Notes under the pieces: model-generated
Told to the model about the DNA's origin: nothing
What the model saw: the letters and a program-made list of their open reading frames with translations, nothing else
Databases searched by the model: none
Assembly: GCA_005888095.1 (NCBI GenBank)
Contig: VBKF01000125.1
Span: forward strand, 25,038-89,037
From: Deltaproteobacteria bacterium
Lineage (GTDB): Bacteria; Desulfobacterota; Binatia; DP-6
Direction: 5' to 3'
Length of the DNA stretch: 64,000 nucleotides
Program-made: the position numbers and the translations under genes
Part shown: positions 31,599 through 38,859 of the stretch, piece by piece
Position numbering within the stretch: the first letter of the stretch is position 1
Layout: every line of letters begins with the position of its first letter

Positions 31599-32618
31599 AT
31601 GCGCGGTCCGCAACGCTTGCTTGCTCTCTTTTCGCTCCTCGCGCTTCACACAGGCGTGTGGGCGACGGACGGCCGAAGACCCGACTCGCGCTCGTGCCCG
31701 GACGACCTGCAAGCAGCGGTCGCCGCGCACTGCCCGTGCGACGGCCAGGTGAACCACGGGCAGTACGTGAGCTGCGTCGTCCGCTACGGCATCGCGCTGC
31801 GGAAGGCCGGCTGCCGGGGAGGGACGACGGTGCGCATGATCCGCTGCGCCGCACTCTCGACCTGCGGGAGGCCGGGCGCCGTGGTCTGCTGCACGAGCAG
31901 CCCCGGCACCTGCGACGATCCGGCGCCCGGCGACGGGACCGCCCCGGGCGTCTGCCGGAAGACCCGCATGCGGATCACGCGCGACGAGGCGACGTGCACG
32001 GCGGCCGGCGGCGTCTCCGGCGGCCGAGGCAGCATGTGCTGGGCCTGCGCCACGAGCTCGACGACCACCACGAGCACCTCGACGTCGACGACGACCTCGA
32101 GCACCGTCGTCCGCGCTCCCGTCACCACCACCAGCACCACCACGACCACGAGCACCACGACGCTGCCGGCAGGTGTGACGTACGGCAACGCCGTCGAGTT
32201 CCCCGGAGCCAGCCAACACACGCCCGGCTACCTGCTCGGAGGCCCGATCAGCGTGCCGCAGGCGTCCACCCTCACTCACCTCGGCGTGATCGCCAAGAGC
32301 GGCGGTCCACACGTCATCCTGGCGCTCTACTCGGACACGGCCGGCGAGCCGGACCGGCTGGTGGCGTTCACCCCGGCCACCTCGATGACCGTCGGCGCGA
32401 TGGAGATGCCCCTCACGTCGACGCCTCTCGCGCCCGGAGTCTACTGGATCATGGGCGTCTACGACGCTGACGCCTCGATCGGCATCGACGAGAGCGATGC
32501 GGCCGCGCCCGTCCGCTATCTCTCCCAGTCCTTCTCCGACCCGCTGCCCGATCCGTTGCCGCCCGCGTTCTCGTACGCCGGGCAGACGTTCAACTACTAC
32601 ATCAGGGTGGCGGAGTAG
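31599..32618 (+). CDS. Secreted Cys-rich protein with poly-Thr/Ser linker and beta domain
   Basis: A 339-residue exported protein of unknown function. Signal peptide: MRGPQRLLALFSLLALHTGV. The N-terminal domain (about 24-150) has 14 or so Cys in a spaced pattern: CPCDGQVNHGQYVSCVVRYG, KAGC, MIRCAALSTCGRPGAVVCC, CRKTRMRITRDEATC and GGRGSMCWAC. A Thr/Ser/Val linker (about 152-190) follows, then a C-terminal beta-rich domain of about 140 residues (LLGGPISVPQASTLTHLGVI, VILALYSDTAGEPDRLVAF, LAPGVYWIMGVYDADASIGI) that looks like a carbohydrate-binding or surface-layer sandwich. AAGGAGG at 31586-31592 supports the ATG. The preceding 240 bp hold no gene that I can see. Confidence 0.72.
   Translation: MRGPQRLLALFSLLALHTGVWATDGRRPDSRSCPDDLQAAVAAHCPCDGQVNHGQYVSCVVRYGIALRKAGCRGGTTVRMIRCAALSTCGRPGAVVCCTSSPGTCDDPAPGDGTAPGVCRKTRMRITRDEATCTAAGGVSGGRGSMCWACATSSTTTTSTSTSTTTSSTVVRAPVTTTSTTTTTSTTTLPAGVTYGNAVEFPGASQHTPGYLLGGPISVPQASTLTHLGVIAKSGGPHVILALYSDTAGEPDRLVAFTPATSMTVGAMEMPLTSTPLAPGVYWIMGVYDADASIGIDESDAAAPVRYLSQSFSDPLPDPLPPAFSYAGQTFNYYIRVAE
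32052..32170 (+). repeat. Threonine/serine-codon low-complexity repeat
   Basis: About 120 bp of ACC/ACG/ACT, AGC/TCG codons coding for the linker of the preceding secreted protein. Same design as the tract at 17488-17632 but with more Ser. Confidence 0.75.
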
Positions 32619-32624
32619 GCCGGG

Positions 32625-32771
32625 TCATCCGCCCGAAGGATCGAGGATCCGTCGGAGCCGCGCGTGCGCGCCGACGAGAAAATCGGCGACGACGCGTGCC
32701 CCGCGCGCCCGGCTCCGGGCACGGTAGTCGCGCCACAGACGGCCGGCGAGCGCGGAGGTCTCCGCCGACAT
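32625..32771 (-). pseudogene. Possible PIN-toxin C-terminal remnant
   Basis: A 48-residue frame, MSAETSALAGRLWRDYRARS then ARGARVVADFLVGAHARLRR. The ADFLxGAHA element with LWRxYR before it is characteristic of the C-terminal third of VapC-type PIN domains (normally followed by ADRLLTRD, which is absent). Both the N-terminal half and the end are missing, so this looks like a decayed toxin gene between two intact genes. An AT-rich inverted repeat directly upstream (32775-32795) could be its former operator. Low certainty because the frame is short. Confidence 0.35.
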
Positions 32772-32774
32772 GTC

Positions 32775-32795
32775 GCTTTACTTTTTCGGTAAAGC
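32775..32795. promoter_or_regulatory. AT-rich inverted repeat
   Basis: GCTTTAC (32775-32781) and GTAAAGC (32789-32795) pair perfectly around TTTTTCG. It is unusually AT-rich for this DNA and lies between the vestigial PIN frame and the enoyl-CoA hydratase gene. It could be a relic TA operator or a hairpin in the leader of the hydratase gene. Confidence 0.35.
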
Positions 32796-32858
32796 AAACC
32801 CGGCGTTGCGGCCGGAAGCGAGAGCATGGTACCGCGAGCCGCGACGGAGGGGTCTCGA

Positions 32859-33686
32859 ATGGCATACGGCGAGTACCGCTGCCTGCGCGTGCGCCTCGAT
32901 CGCGGCGTGGCGTTCGTCACCATCGACCATCCACCGATCAACCTCCTCGACGTCGCGCTCATGCGCGAGCTCGACGGGATCGGGAAGGAGCTCGAGGGCG
33001 ACGACGCCGTGCGCGTGGTCGTCTTCGACAGCGCCGATCCCGACTTCTTCATCGCGCACGCCGACGTCGCGCTGATCAGGCAGCTCCCGACGAGCGCGCC
33101 CCGGCCGACGACGCTCGGCTTCTTCCACGCCATGGTCGAGCGCTTCCGGACCATGCCGAAGGCGACGATCGGGAAGATCGAGGGGCGGGCGCGCGGCGGC
33201 GGCAGCGAGTTCCTCCTCTCGCTCGACCTCCGCTTCGGCGCCCTCGGCCGGGCCGTCCTCGCGCAGCCCGAGGTGGCGCTCGGCATCCTTCCCGGTGGTA
33301 GCGGCACGCAGCGCCTGCCGCGCCTCATCGGCCGGGCGCGAGCGCTCGAGGTGATCCTCGGCGGCGAGGATGTGCCCGCGGAGCTGGCCGAGCGCTGGGG
33401 CTACCTGAATCGCGCCTTGCCGCCCGCGGAGCTGGGACCGTTCGTCGAGCGCCTGGCGTTCCGGATCGCGTCCTTCCCGGCCGACGCGATCGCGCTCGCC
33501 AAGGCCGCCGTCAACGCCGCCGAGCTGCCGACGGAGCAAGGGCTCCTCGAGGAGGCCGCGTGCTTCAACGGCACGCTCGGCACCGCCGCGGCGCGCCAGC
33601 GGATGGCGCGCTTCCTGGAGCTCGGTGGTCAGACGCGGGCCGTCGAGCTGCACCTCGGCTCGCTCGTCGATCGGCTCGCGGAGTAG
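32859..33686 (+). CDS. Enoyl-CoA hydratase/isomerase family protein
   Basis: A 275-residue crotonase-fold protein. FVTIDHPPINLLDVALMREL is the N-terminal signature. The oxyanion region lies at RARGGGSEFLLSLDLRFGAL (about residues 109-128), followed by EVALGILPGGSGTQRLPRLI (about 137-156). The Glu of GSE could serve as one catalytic acid, while the second Glu of classic hydratases is replaced by the GGSGTQ loop context. GGAGGGG 6 nt upstream identifies ATG 32859 rather than the earlier ATG at 32826. Five bp upstream of the lactonase-like gene, so probably cotranscribed. Confidence 0.87.
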   Translation: MAYGEYRCLRVRLDRGVAFVTIDHPPINLLDVALMRELDGIGKELEGDDAVRVVVFDSADPDFFIAHADVALIRQLPTSAPRPTTLGFFHAMVERFRTMPKATIGKIEGRARGGGSEFLLSLDLRFGALGRAVLAQPEVALGILPGGSGTQRLPRLIGRARALEVILGGEDVPAELAERWGYLNRALPPAELGPFVERLAFRIASFPADAIALAKAAVNAAELPTEQGLLEEAACFNGTLGTAAARQRMARFLELGGQTRAVELHLGSLVDRLAE

Positions 33687-33691
33687 CGCGC

Positions 33692-34450
33692 GTGGCCGTC
33701 CGGCTCTTCGCGCTCACCTGTGGGTGGCTGACCGGCCCGGCGGGCGGGTTCCTCGCCGGCGCGACGGGCCGTCTCCGCGTCCCCGTGCCGGCCTTCCTGA
33801 TCGACCATCCCGGCGGCAAGGTGCTCTTCGACAGCGGCCTCCACCCCGATGCCGGGCGCGATCCTCAGACACGGCTCGGTCCCGCCGCGCACGTCTTCGA
33901 GGTGGAGCTCCGGGACGGAGAGGACGTCGCGGCGCGCCTCGCCGCGCTCGGCGTCCGTCCGGCAGAGATCCGGTACCTGATCACCTCCCACCTGCACTTC
34001 GACCACACGGGCGGCCACGCTTCGATCCCGAACGCGCGGGTCGTCGTGCAGCGCCGGGAATGGGACGCGGGCCACGACACCGACCTCATGGCACGCAACT
34101 TCTACGACGCGCGCAACTACGACACGGGGCACGAGGTGCTCGCGGTCGACGGCGAGCACGACCTCTTCGGCGACGGCCGCGTCGTCTGCCTGCCAACCTA
34201 CGGCCACACCCCCGGCCACCAGTCGCTCCGCGTCCGGCTCGGCGGTGGCGACGTGGTGCTCACCGCCGACGCCTGCTACCTCCGGCGCACGCTCGAGGAG
34301 CTGCACCTCCCCGCGATCGTCCACGACCCGCCGGCGATGCTCGCATCGCTGCATCGCCTGCGGGCGCTCCAGCAGGCCGGAGCCCGAATCTTCTACGGCC
34401 ACGACCCCGAATTCTGGGCGACGGTGCCGCAGGCACCGGGCGAAGTTTGA
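33692..34450 (+). CDS. N-acyl-homoserine-lactonase-like metallo-beta-lactamase-fold hydrolase
   Basis: A 252-residue MBL-fold hydrolase of the AiiA/AttM lactonase type. Opening VRLFALTCGWLTGP and VPVPAFLIDHPGGKVLFDSG; dinuclear metal motif SHLHFDHTGGHASIPNARVV (HxHxDH, about residues 94-113); further metal ligands His in TYGHTPGHQSLRV and Asp in VLTADACYLRRTLE; last His in IFYGHDPEFW. Whether it opens acyl-homoserine lactones or a lactone arising from fatty or steroid side-chain breakdown cannot be told; its coupling to an enoyl-CoA hydratase favours a catabolic role. GTG start. Confidence 0.85.
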   Translation: MAVRLFALTCGWLTGPAGGFLAGATGRLRVPVPAFLIDHPGGKVLFDSGLHPDAGRDPQTRLGPAAHVFEVELRDGEDVAARLAALGVRPAEIRYLITSHLHFDHTGGHASIPNARVVVQRREWDAGHDTDLMARNFYDARNYDTGHEVLAVDGEHDLFGDGRVVCLPTYGHTPGHQSLRVRLGGGDVVLTADACYLRRTLEELHLPAIVHDPPAMLASLHRLRALQQAGARIFYGHDPEFWATVPQAPGEV

Positions 34451-34458
34451 TACGCCGG

Positions 34459-34545
34459 CCGCGGCTTGGCCGCGGGCGGCGCGGGGTCCGGGGGCATCGG
34501 AGCAGCGCAGCGCGCGGAGCGCGCGAGCAGCGCACGGGCCCCCGG
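34459..34545. terminator. Two GC-rich hairpins between convergent genes
   Basis: First hairpin CCGCGGC-TTG-GCCGCGG at 34459-34475. Second, larger structure: CCGGGGGC (34488-34495) pairs with GCCCCCGG (34538-34545), enclosing an inner stem GCGCGC-GGA-GCGCGC (34510-34524). They fill the 104 bp between the convergent lactonase-like and O-methyltransferase genes. Probably terminators in both directions; the elaborate second element may also be a dispersed repeat unit. Confidence 0.5.
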
Positions 34546-34554
34546 GGGCGTTAA

Positions 34555-35553
34555 TTAAGCCGGCGCTCCCTCGACGATCGAGAGCGGCGTGGGGGTCGGC
34601 ACCACGCGCGTGAGCCGCAGGCCCGCGGCGGCGTAGACCGCGGCGAACTCCCCCTCGGTCCGCTCGCGGCCCGGACAGAGGATCATCATGAGCAGGTCGG
34701 AGACCTTGCTCGGGTCCGGCTCGTTCCCGGGTCGCACCACGGCGTCGATCGCCAGCACCCGTCCCGCCGCCGGCAGGCCTTCCCGGCAGCGCCGGAGGAT
34801 GGCGACGCACGTGTCGTCGTCCCAGTCGTGCAGGACGCGCTTCAGGACGTAGGCGTCGAACAGCGCCGGCACCGACTGGAGGAAATCGCCCCCGAGACGG
34901 CTGGTACGCCCGCGGAGGTCCGGGGCGTCGAGGACCGTCGCCTCCTTCACGACGTGCGGCAGGTCGTAGAGGGCGCCGCGTACGTCGGGATGCGCCCGCA
35001 GGATCGCGGCGAGGAAGCCGCCACGCCCGCCGCCGACGTCGATCACGCGGGCGAAGGCGGAGAAGTCGTAGGCCGCGGCGATCGGGGTGTTCTCCATCTC
35101 CGAGAACATCGCCATGCCGGTGTCGAAGACGGCGGCCGCCTCCGGGTGGCGCGCGAGGTAGTCGAAGAAGCGCGCGCCGAAGACGCGCTCGAAGGCGGGC
35201 TCGCCGGTGACGACGCTCTGGGTCATCTCGCCGCACGGCCGGTTGAAGAGCGCGTCGCCGGCCATGAGGACGGCGTCGCGCACGGAGCCGGGCCTCGCCG
35301 AGAGGAGCGTGGCGCCGAGGGGGTTGAGCGCGTAGCGGCCCGTGGTCTCCTCCGCGACGAACACGTCGAAGCTCGCGAGCGCGCGCAGCAGGCGACCGAG
35401 GGAGGGGGCATGGGCCCCGCTGGCGCGGGCGAGCTCGTCGACGCTCTTCGGGCCCGCCTCGAGCAGGTCGGCGATCCCGAGTCGGGCGGCGACGTACACC
35501 GCCTGCGCGATGACGTTGCCGAAGGCCATCGCCGTCATGCGGAACGCTTCCAT
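34555..35553 (-). CDS. Class I SAM-dependent O-methyltransferase (dimerising type)
   Basis: A 332-residue methyltransferase. The N-terminal winged-helix dimerisation domain (AVYVAARLGIADLLEAGPKS, VDELARASGAHAPSLGRLLR) precedes a Rossmann domain with SAM motif FARVIDVGGGRGGFLAAIL (about residues 167-185), acidic strand LYDLPHVV and post-motif YVLKRVLHDWDDDTCVAIL, where the His is the usual catalytic base. This is the plant/actinobacterial O-methyltransferase architecture acting on hydroxylated aromatics or polyketides. Twelve bp separate the upstream amidase stop from this start, so cotranscription is likely. A second methyltransferase of related type lies at 40439-41449. Confidence 0.9.
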   Translation of the reverse strand: MEAFRMTAMAFGNVIAQAVYVAARLGIADLLEAGPKSVDELARASGAHAPSLGRLLRALASFDVFVAEETTGRYALNPLGATLLSARPGSVRDAVLMAGDALFNRPCGEMTQSVVTGEPAFERVFGARFFDYLARHPEAAAVFDTGMAMFSEMENTPIAAAYDFSAFARVIDVGGGRGGFLAAILRAHPDVRGALYDLPHVVKEATVLDAPDLRGRTSRLGGDFLQSVPALFDAYVLKRVLHDWDDDTCVAILRRCREGLPAAGRVLAIDAVVRPGNEPDPSKVSDLLMMILCPGRERTEGEFAAVYAAAGLRLTRVVPTPTPLSIVEGAPA

Positions 35554-35565
35554 CGGCCGCTCCGC

Positions 35566-37011
35566 TCAGGCGTGAATCGGCGGCCGGCGCTCGGCCCATG
35601 GCCGCGCCTGCTCGAGCTGCGCGGCGACGCGGATCAGCAGATCCTCGCGCCCGTACGCGGCTGCCAGCTGGATGCCGATCGGCAACCCCTCGTCGTTCCA
35701 CTCGAGAGGCAACGAGATGGCGGGCTGGCCCGTCATGTTGAACGGCGAGGTGAAGCCGGCGAACTGCGCCGCCCGCATGCCGGCCGCGACCGGATCCTCG
35801 CGCGAGGGCGTGAAGGTGCCGAGCGGCGGCGGTGGCTGGGGGAGCGTGGGTGTGAGCAGGAGGTCGAAGCCCGACGCCCACCAGCCGGCCATGCGGCGGG
35901 TGTAGCCGTGCAGCCAGTCGACCGTGGCGAGGTACTGCTGTGCGGTGCAGGCGCGGCCCAGCTCGGTGAGGGCCCAGTTGAGCGGATCGAGGTCATCGGG
36001 TCCGAACGACGCGCCGGTGAGCTCGCCGAGGACGTCCACCATGCGCGCGACGTGCGTTGCGTACATCATCGAGAAGTGCCGGCCCACCTCGACCTCGTCG
36101 AGCGCACCGGGATGCGACGGCTCGACGGCGTGTCCGAGGGACTCGAGGAGGCGCGCCGCGCTCTCGGCCGCGGCGCGGCAATCGGGATGCGTCGGGGCGA
36201 TCTCGCCGGGGAGCCTCACGAGGATGCCGATGCGCAGCCGTCCCGGATCGGCGCCCACCTCCTCGGCGAACGGCCGGCGCGGCGGCGGAGCCGTGTGGGG
36301 GTCGCCGGGCTCGTAGCCGGCAAGCACGTCGAGCAAGGCGGCCGTGTCGCGCACCGACCGCGTCACCACGCCCTCGTGAGCGAGGCCGGCGAGGGGCTCG
36401 CCGAGGTCGGGGCCGAAGGAGATGCGGGCGCGCGACGGCTTCAGGCCGACGACGCCGCACTCGCTCGCCGGGATGCGGATCGACCCGCCGCCGTCGTTCG
36501 CATGCGCGGCCGGCACCAGGCCGGCAGCGACCGCCGCCGCCGAGCCGCCGCTCGAGCCACCCGTCGAGCGGCTCGGGTCCCAGGGGTTGCGCGTCGGGCC
36601 GTAGGCGTCGGGCTCGGTCGTCGGCAGCGTGCCGAGCTCGGGCGTGTTCGTCTTGCCGAGGAAGACGAAGCCCGCGGCGCGGAGCCTCGCGGCCGTGTTG
36701 GAGTCGTGCGGCGCCACGAAGCCGAGGCGCTTGAGCAGGCGGGTGCCCATGTGGTGGGGGTCGTCGGCCGAGTAGGCGAGCAGGTCCTTCAAGAGGAACG
36801 GCACGCCGCGAAAGGGCCCGCGTGGCAGGTTCGGCGACGCCGCCTGGGCGCGCGCCTTCTCGAAGAGCGGGATGATGACCGCGTTCAGCTTCGGGTTGAC
36901 CGCCTCGACGCGGGCAATGGCCGCGTCGACGAGCGCCGAGGGGCTGAGTTTGCCGCGCCGCACCAGCTCGGCCTGGGCGGTGGCGTCGAGGGTGGCGAGT
37001 TCGTCCGACAT
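35566..37011 (-). CDS. Amidase signature family hydrolase
   Basis: A 481-residue amidase-signature enzyme (GatA/FAAH fold) hydrolysing C-N bonds of amides. Ser-cisSer-Lys triad: Lys in [19 protein letters not shown] (near residue 75), Ser in the Gly/Ser-rich [20 protein letters not shown] (about 148-167) and Ser in [20 protein letters not shown] (about 169-188). The C-terminal [20 protein letters not shown] and [20 protein letters not shown] are typical. ATG 37011 ([20 protein letters not shown]) is chosen over upstream in-frame starts because its paralogue starts identically. Close paralogue of the enzyme at 38860-40305, same length. Confidence 0.92.
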   Translation of the reverse strand: MSDELATLDATAQAELVRRGKLSPSALVDAAIARVEAVNPKLNAVIIPLFEKARAQAASPNLPRGPFRGVPFLLKDLLAYSADDPHHMGTRLLKRLGFVAPHDSNTAARLRAAGFVFLGKTNTPELGTLPTTEPDAYGPTRNPWDPSRSTGGSSGGSAAAVAAGLVPAAHANDGGGSIRIPASECGVVGLKPSRARISFGPDLGEPLAGLAHEGVVTRSVRDTAALLDVLAGYEPGDPHTAPPPRRPFAEEVGADPGRLRIGILVRLPGEIAPTHPDCRAAAESAARLLESLGHAVEPSHPGALDEVEVGRHFSMMYATHVARMVDVLGELTGASFGPDDLDPLNWALTELGRACTAQQYLATVDWLHGYTRRMAGWWASGFDLLLTPTLPQPPPPLGTFTPSREDPVAAGMRAAQFAGFTSPFNMTGQPAISLPLEWNDEGLPIGIQLAAAYGREDLLIRVAAQLEQARPWAERRPPIHA

Positions 37012-37066
37012 GCCGGCACCGTACGACAGCCCGGCGCCCGGGCACAAGAAGTGGTATAGCGGCGCC

Positions 37067-38050
37067 ATGCCGATCCTCGGTGCCCGCCACGACTTCGCGC
37101 ACCCGGTCGAGGCCGACACCGCCTGGAGCGAGTCGTACTACTTCAACGCCTACGATCCCGTGACCGACACGGGCTTCTTCACGCGCATCGGCATCCGGCC
37201 GAACGAGGGGACCATGGACGTGGGCCTCTCGGTCTGGCTCCCCGGCACGGAGCTGGCGGTCGTGCGCGGCGTCCGCCCGCAGCGCGAGATGACCGACAGC
37301 GATCTTGCGGTCGCGGGGATGCGCTACGAGCGCCTCGCGCCCATGGAGCGCTGGTGGCTCGGGTGCGAGGCGGAGGCGATCGTCCTCGACCTCCGGGCCG
37401 CGCGCGCGCCGCGGCCGGCACGGGTCGTCATGGACGCGACCTTCCGGGCGCTCACCCCCGCGATCGGCAGCGACGGGCAGGGACGATCCGGGACGGGTGC
37501 GAGCGCCGAGACGCGGCAGCACGTCGGCAAGGGTCACCTCGAGCAGGCGGGGCGCTGGAGCGGGTGGATCGAGGCCGGCGGCGTGCGCTACGAGCTCGCC
37601 CGGGCGCGCGGCAACCGCGACAAGTCGTGGGGACCGCGCCGCTGGGGTGGACCGCGCATGTGGCGCTGGTTCTCGATCAACGTCGGCGACGACGTGCACC
37701 TGGGCGGCATCCGCATCGCCACCGACGCCGGCGATCTCCACCGCGGCTGGATCTGGCGCGACGGCGCGGTCGCGAGCATCCGGTCGTGGGACGTGCGGAC
37801 GGAGCTCGAGCCCGACGGCCTCACGCACCGGGTGACCCACGTGCGCGCGACGGACTCGAACGGCCGCGTGCACGCGCTCCGGGGCGACGTCCTGCGCGTC
37901 GCCGGCGTGCCGCACGAAGCCGGCGGCCGGCGGACGATCCTGAACGAGGGGTTGACGCGCTGGACCTACGAGGGCCGCGAGGGATTCGGCATCGCGGAGT
38001 ACCTCCACCAGCTCGACGCGCAGGGCCGTCCGGTCGTGCCGATCGAGTGA
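37067..38050 (+). CDS. Lipocalin/CrtC-like (DUF7064/DUF7065-type) protein
   Basis: A 327-residue protein resembling the hydroxyneurosporene-synthase/AttH-like double lipocalin family (now split into DUF7064/7065). Landmarks: ADTAWSESYYFNAYDPVTDT, GFFTRIGIRPNEGTMDVGLS, HVGKGHLEQAGRWSGWIEAG, RGNRDKSWGPRRWGGPRMWR and EGFGIAEYLHQLDAQGRPVV. Family members bind or modify hydrophobic lipids or isoprenoids. No signal peptide. It is divergent from the amidase gene across 55 bp; the GTG of the next gene overlaps its stop. Biochemical role not established. Confidence 0.6.
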   Translation: MPILGARHDFAHPVEADTAWSESYYFNAYDPVTDTGFFTRIGIRPNEGTMDVGLSVWLPGTELAVVRGVRPQREMTDSDLAVAGMRYERLAPMERWWLGCEAEAIVLDLRAARAPRPARVVMDATFRALTPAIGSDGQGRSGTGASAETRQHVGKGHLEQAGRWSGWIEAGGVRYELARARGNRDKSWGPRRWGGPRMWRWFSINVGDDVHLGGIRIATDAGDLHRGWIWRDGAVASIRSWDVRTELEPDGLTHRVTHVRATDSNGRVHALRGDVLRVAGVPHEAGGRRTILNEGLTRWTYEGREGFGIAEYLHQLDAQGRPVVPIE

Positions 38051-38298
38051 GGGCTCCTCGCCTCGCTATCCTACGCGAGGTCAACGAGGCCGGGCGCACG
38101 ATCACCATCACACAGAACGGCGAGGCAAAAGTCGTCGTGATGGACGTCAACACGTACGACCGTTGGCGTTCCGCGACGGCCTTGCTCAAGCTGCTCGCGA
38201 ACGGCGAGGCCGAGGTGCAGGCCGCCCGAGTCGTCTCGCAGACCGAAGCGTTCCGACGGGCGCGAGAAGCTATCCGGCGGACCAGGCAGGATGCCTGA
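38047..38298 (+). CDS. Phd/YefM-like antitoxin, N-terminally short
   Basis: An 83-residue antitoxin fragment: LREVNEAGRTITITQNGEAK then VVVMDVNTYDRWRSATALLK is a good Phd/YefM match. The usual first 12-15 residues (the M-x-x-I-x-x-x-x-x-R-x-x-L segment) are missing and replaced by VRAPRLAI. The only start is a GTG overlapping the previous stop (GTGA). The C-terminal helix (SQTEAFRRAREAIRRTRQDA) looks normal. The following ParE-like toxin is truncated, so this locus is probably decaying. Confidence 0.65.
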   Translation: MRAPRLAILREVNEAGRTITITQNGEAKVVVMDVNTYDRWRSATALLKLLANGEAEVQAARVVSQTEAFRRAREAIRRTRQDA

Positions 38299-38381
38299 AG
38301 CGCGTCCGGGTCGTCTGGTCGGAAGCGGCGATCGATGATCTCGAGGATCGTGCTCTAGGCAGCGGGCCCCGCAGACGCTAA
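38295..38381 (+). pseudogene. Truncated RelE/ParE-type toxin remnant
   Basis: After the antitoxin stop, the frame reads LKRVRVVWSEAAIDDLEDRA followed by LGSGPRRR and a stop. VVWSEAAIDDLE is the conserved N-terminal strand-helix of ParE/RelE toxins, which normally run to about 95 residues. Only 28 codons remain, there is no ordinary start codon (CTG at best), and all catalytic or gyrase-binding parts are lost. Confidence 0.65.
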
Positions 38382-38399
38382 GTTTTCATCTTGACTGAT

Positions 38400-38437
38400 C
38401 CCGGCCCGACCAGTAGGGCACCGAACGCCGGGCCGGG
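38400..38437. terminator. GC-rich inverted repeat
   Basis: CCCGGCCC (38400-38407) and GGGCCGGG (38430-38437) form a perfect 8-bp stem with a 22-nt loop, just after the truncated ParE frame and before the DUF2283 gene. Possibly a terminator, or the scar left where a gene was lost. Confidence 0.35.
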
Positions 38438-38490
38438 GCCCTTTGCGACAGGAGCTTCGAGCCTCCTGGCGACGGGCCGCAGGAGACTTG

Positions 38491-38706
38491 ATGAAGCTGC
38501 ATTACTACGCGGAGACCGACTCGCTATACATCGAACTCAACGCGAGACCGAGCGCGGAGTCCCGGGAGATCGCGGACGGGCTCGTGGTGGACTTCGACGC
38601 GCAGGGGAACGTGGTCGGCATCGACGTCGATCAGGCCTCCAAGAAGCTCGACCTCGCGAGCCTGGAAGCGGAGTCGCTACCGGCGACGCGCGTGAGGATC
38701 GGCTAA
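38491..38706 (+). CDS. DUF2283 small protein
   Basis: A 71-residue DUF2283 protein: MKLHYYAETDSLYIELNARP, SREIADGLVVDFDAQGNVVG and IDVDQASKKLDL follow the family consensus (Y-D-x-E-x-D-x-L-Y-I, then a D-x-D-x-x-G-x-V-V-G-I-E strand). DUF2283 proteins are often encoded beside small toxin-like genes (for example DUF4258) and are suspected antitoxins; no partner is left here. AGGAG at 38481-38485 is an appropriate ribosome-binding site. It sits in a run of decayed TA genes. Confidence 0.82.
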   Translation: MKLHYYAETDSLYIELNARPSAESREIADGLVVDFDAQGNVVGIDVDQASKKLDLASLEAESLPATRVRIG

Positions 38707-38713
38707 GCGGCGG

Positions 38714-38731
38714 GCGGCGCCAAGACGCCGC
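38714..38731. terminator. Short GC hairpin after DUF2283 gene
   Basis: GCGGCG (38714-38719) and CGCCGC (38726-38731) with loop CCAAGA, eight bases after the DUF2283 stop. Plausible weak terminator. The remaining 128 bp up to the convergent amidase stop show nothing further. Confidence 0.35.
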
Positions 38732-38859
38732 GCTGAGCCCCATCGTGGCGGGCTCGTGGTCGAGGGATCGATGCGTCGCGAGGAAGGCCTGTTCGCCCGC
38801 GTCATCCTGGTGAGCTCGATTCGTGGCGCCTGACGGCAGAGTCCCGATCGAGTGACGCT

